Positions 14,305 through 16,478 of a DNA stretch of 16,478 nucleotides are shown in pieces. Under the pieces are notes generated by a model. That model was given only the letters and a program-made list of their open reading frames with translations, was not told where the DNA came from and searched no databases. Made by a program: the position numbers and the translations under genes. Each line of letters opens with the position of its first letter. Position 1 is the stretch's first letter. Origin of the DNA: JABDCI01 sp964475835 (GTDB lineage: Bacteria; Verrucomicrobiota; Verrucomicrobiia; JABWAM01); contig CAYYYL010000049.1 in the NCBI GenBank assembly GCA_964475835.1, positions 1-16,478 of the forward strand. The letters are read 5' to 3'.

Positions 14305-15432
14305 CTACCTCCTTCGTTTTCGATCCAAGACCGATTGGTATAAATCGATCAGTTGTTGCGCGTTTTTCCGAACATCAAATCGTTCCTGCACCACCGCAAC
14401 GCTCTCCCTGCCCATGCGCCCTGCCACGGCCTCATTCCTCAACACTCGGATAAGAGCACCGGCAAGACCCTCCACCGATTCCTTGGGCACCAGAACCCCG
14501 TTGCGGTCATGCACAATGATTTCGTTAATGCCGGCCACATCCGTGCCAACCACGGGTTTTCCAAACGCCATCGCCTCCATCAGGGAGAAACCAAGCCCCT
14601 CCCACAACGAACAAAGGGTCACGATATCCGCCATCTGGAAAATGTCATAGATATCGTCTCTCGCACCCACCAAATGGAAGTGACCTTGAAGTTTCCGTTC
14701 ATCTCTTAATTTTTCCAACGCAACGCGTTCATCCCCATCCCCGGCAAGGATGAATTGCACGTTGGGAATGGCTTTCACCACCTTTTCCGCCGCCCGGATC
14801 AGGGTGTCCAGCGATTTTGAAAAATGAAGACGGGCCGCGCAGGCCACAAGCGGGCCATCAGGAATTCCGAGCTTCCGGCGTTTTTCCGCAAGTTCCGCAG
14901 CGGTCCGTCGATGCCGCAGGAGTCCATCGAGCGGAAGGCCATAGTAGATCGTGTGAACCTTCTCCACGGGCAACCCTTCCACCTCGACAAACGACTTCGC
15001 CACCGCATCGGAAATCATCACCACCCCATCGCCAAGCCCCGCCAGAATCCGTTCCTCTGCCCGCGTTTTCCAGGAACGGTTGAGGCAGAGATTATCCTCC
15101 GAGGCGATGATGCAGGGGATCCGGGCCGCAAGCGCGATCCACCTACCCAGGTGATTCATTTTCACCGTGTTGGCATGAACCACGTCGAACCTGTGCCTGC
15201 GAAAAAAACGGTAGATCGCCCACTCGCGCCTCCCCTGTCCCAGTCCATCCCAGGAGACCACGCGCTCGTCGGGGATGGCGAGTTCCGAACGCAGGCTCAC
15301 CTTGCCCGGCCAGTCATGAAGCACTCCCACCCAGACCTCATGCCCCATGCCATGCATCGCATTTGCAAAATGCACGACCGAGCGCTTGATGCCGTCGTAG
15401 GCAAACGTGCTGAGCAGTAGACAGATTTTCAT
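14305..15432 (-). CDS. GT4-family (GT-B fold) glycosyltransferase
   Basis: 375 residues from ATG 15432 (MKICLLLSTFAYDGIKRSV). It has two Rossmann-like domains: the acceptor-binding N half (about 1-185, with VVHANTVKMNHLG) and the donor-binding C half. In the C half, AARLHFSKSLDTL holds the phosphate-binding R201 and K206, FILAGDGDER follows, and the retaining-GT signature E278-GLGFSLM-E286 (EX7E) lies in SLWEGLGFSLMEAMAFGKPVVGT. It transfers a sugar from a nucleotide donor to a growing glycan on the cytoplasmic side. No membrane helix is seen. Sugar specificity cannot be told. It sits in the operon between the methyltransferase (76-bp gap upstream) and the aminotransferase (stop almost touching). 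Confidence 0.93.
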   Translation of the reverse strand: MKICLLLSTFAYDGIKRSVVHFANAMHGMGHEVWVGVLHDWPGKVSLRSELAIPDERVVSWDGLGQGRREWAIYRFFRRHRFDVVHANTVKMNHLGRWIALAARIPCIIASEDNLCLNRSWKTRAEERILAGLGDGVVMISDAVAKSFVEVEGLPVEKVHTIYYGLPLDGLLRHRRTAAELAEKRRKLGIPDGPLVACAARLHFSKSLDTLIRAAEKVVKAIPNVQFILAGDGDERVALEKLRDERKLQGHFHLVGARDDIYDIFQMADIVTLCSLWEGLGFSLMEAMAFGKPVVGTDVAGINEIIVHDRNGVLVPKESVEGLAGALIRVLRNEAVAGRMGRESVAVVQERFDVRKNAQQLIDLYQSVLDRKRRR

Positions 15433-15467
15433 ATCCGAGCTAAGAGCTGAAATATTGAGGTTTCCGG

Positions 15468-15488
15468 TTGGGAAATATTTTTTCCCGA
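15468..15488. other. Small AT-rich hairpin between methyltransferase and GT4 genes
   Basis: TTGGGAAA pairs with TTTCCCGA (one G-T wobble) around a TATTT loop, in the 76-bp gap inside the minus-strand operon. No T-run follows on the minus strand, so termination is not shown; it could be an RNA-processing or attenuation hairpin, or chance. A degenerate copy of the TGAGAG heptamer motif (GAGCTAAGAGCTGA) lies next to it at 15437-15450. Confidence 0.25.
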
Positions 15489-15508
15489 AAAACCATGAAA
15501 CTTGTTTC

Positions 15509-16285
15509 TTATCGTTTCTTAGCCAACACCATCAAATCGCCCCGCCAGCATGACACGAGGCTAGTCAACCATCCATGCGACCGCCCTCGCTCCATGCAGG
15601 AACTGTATTCCGCGCGTTCCACGTGAAACCCCGTGGCGGAAAGCAGAGATTCCAGTTCGCTCATGGTGTACTCACGGATATGGGTGAGGTGCTCGGTGAT
15701 GTTTTCCGCCACGACGTCTGGAAACGTTTCCAGGGGATTCCGTCCCAACATCATTTTCACCACATTCGTCACACGGGCGAAATTGGGCGTCGTGACGAGC
15801 AGAAACCCTCCCGGGGCGAGAATTCGGTTCAATTCCCGAAACACTCCGTGGGGGGAAAGCCGGAGGTGCTCCAGGACTTCCGAGAAAATCACGCCTTGGA
15901 AGGAACCAGATTCAAAATCAAGGGATGTCGTTCCCAGTTTTCCGGAGTGGATGCGAATCCCCTTTTTCTGAGCAAGCTGGCAATAAACCGGAATATTCTC
16001 CTCCACCTCCAGCCCCTCGCACTCCCAGCCGCTTGTCTGATGAAGCAGAACCGAGATGAAACCATAGGCCACCCCGACATCGAGAAGCCGGGCGCCCAGG
16101 GTCGGGGGATCGGGCCACAACGTGACGACATCCAGAAAACGCTCGCGCTCCACTCGCAGGTAGTTGCGAACGGTTTCAAGCGAAATGGCACGTCCACGGT
16201 AGTCCCCCGTAGCCCCGGAATAGAGCTGCGGAAGCAACCGCTCGCATTCGTCCAACTGGACAGCCGCCTGGTTCCTTGAAATCAT
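15509..16285 (-). CDS. Class I SAM-dependent methyltransferase (surface-glycan locus)
   Basis: 258 residues from ATG 16285 (MISRNQAAVQLDECE). Rossmann-like methyltransferase of the Methyltransf_11/23 kind: motif I LLDVGVAYGFISVLL (about 67-81) binds SAM, the acidic end of strand 2 is GLEVEE (91-96), then FSEVLEHL (134-141) and LNRILAPGGFLLVTTPN (152-168). The C-terminal ITEHLTHIREYTMSELESLLSATGF is common in methyltransferases of polysaccharide and O-antigen clusters. It would methylate a sugar or glycan end; the exact target is unknown. It is the first gene of the glycan operon visible here. An upstream in-frame TTG at 16303 would add six residues. No Shine-Dalgarno sequence stands out. Confidence 0.9.
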   Translation of the reverse strand: MISRNQAAVQLDECERLLPQLYSGATGDYRGRAISLETVRNYLRVERERFLDVVTLWPDPPTLGARLLDVGVAYGFISVLLHQTSGWECEGLEVEENIPVYCQLAQKKGIRIHSGKLGTTSLDFESGSFQGVIFSEVLEHLRLSPHGVFRELNRILAPGGFLLVTTPNFARVTNVVKMMLGRNPLETFPDVVAENITEHLTHIREYTMSELESLLSATGFHVERAEYSSCMERGRSHGWLTSLVSCWRGDLMVLAKKR

Positions 16286-16478
16286 GCCCGACCACGTTCC
16301 CAATTCTGGAACGTCGGGGCAATCTCATTTATTCGTCACCTTGGAGGCAGCGCCTTATTTTGGTCAACGCATCCCAGAGGCCAATTGGTAATGCTCATGG
16401 ATTGCACCATTAGGCCCAACGTAAATATAGGACATCCGAAGTTATTCATCAAGCTGCGAGGAGAACCCACGAAGTTCC
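16286..16478. other. Right-edge region, no confident gene
   Basis: 193 bp upstream of the methyltransferase. On the minus strand a frame is open from the window edge to a TGA at 16336-16338 (46 codons, containing SLMNNFGCPIFTLGLM), which could be the 3' end of the preceding operon gene. On the plus strand another frame is open from 16280 to the edge, with an ATG at 16391 (MLMDCTIRPNVNIGHPK). Both cannot be judged at this length. No clear promoter or hairpin was found. Confidence 0.3.

Overview
The window looks like chromosomal DNA of a Gram-negative bacterium, most likely from the Verrucomicrobiota or a neighbouring PVC-type lineage. This is an inference. It rests on the gene content (an LpxB-N-type small membrane protein beside a GT2 glycosyltransferase, a secreted vWA protein paired with a thioredoxin-fold protein, glycine-rich lipoprotein-like ORFs), the frequent GTG starts with weak or absent Shine-Dalgarno sequences, and intergenic regions full of short dispersed repeats. 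No rRNA, tRNA, CRISPR array, transposase or phage gene was seen.

Left part (1-2351): the 3' end of an unidentified + strand gene meets a minus-strand pair: miaB (tRNA-i6A37 methylthiotransferase) followed by a small exported glycine-rich protein with an internal duplication. Middle-left (2352-8206): a + strand series of a secreted von Willebrand factor A protein, a secreted thioredoxin-fold protein with a CxxS motif, a two-TM sensor histidine kinase with a long disordered insert in its extracytoplasmic region, and an OmpR-type response regulator. The first two genes are 6 bp apart. The kinase and regulator are separated by a heptamer-repeat element that supplies the kinase's last codons. Centre (8207-11773): a nested repeat element, a stand-alone protein resembling circularly permuted ATP-grasp ligases, a convergent small lipoprotein gene, and argH (argininosuccinate lyase, arginine biosynthesis) diverging from the lipoprotein gene.

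Right part (11988-16285, all minus strand): a surface-glycan or lipopolysaccharide operon, in transcription order SAM-dependent methyltransferase, GT4 glycosyltransferase, DegT/DnrJ/EryC1 aminotransferase (PLP sugar aminotransferase), GT2 polyprenyl-phosphate-type glycosyltransferase, and an LpxB-N-domain small membrane protein. Together these would make, modify and transfer an amino-sugar-containing surface glycan.

The most distinctive non-coding signal is a family of about 25-bp REP-like palindromes (near 2248, 8207, 8334, 11866, 12321 and 12359). They occur singly and as facing inverted pairs. One pair shows a compensatory base change in the stem, and another encloses a separate 57-bp dyad made of six 9-mers. 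These repeats also create spurious N-terminal extensions of miaB, the LpxB-N gene and the ATP-grasp gene, so the starts given here are the internal ones supported by family alignment.
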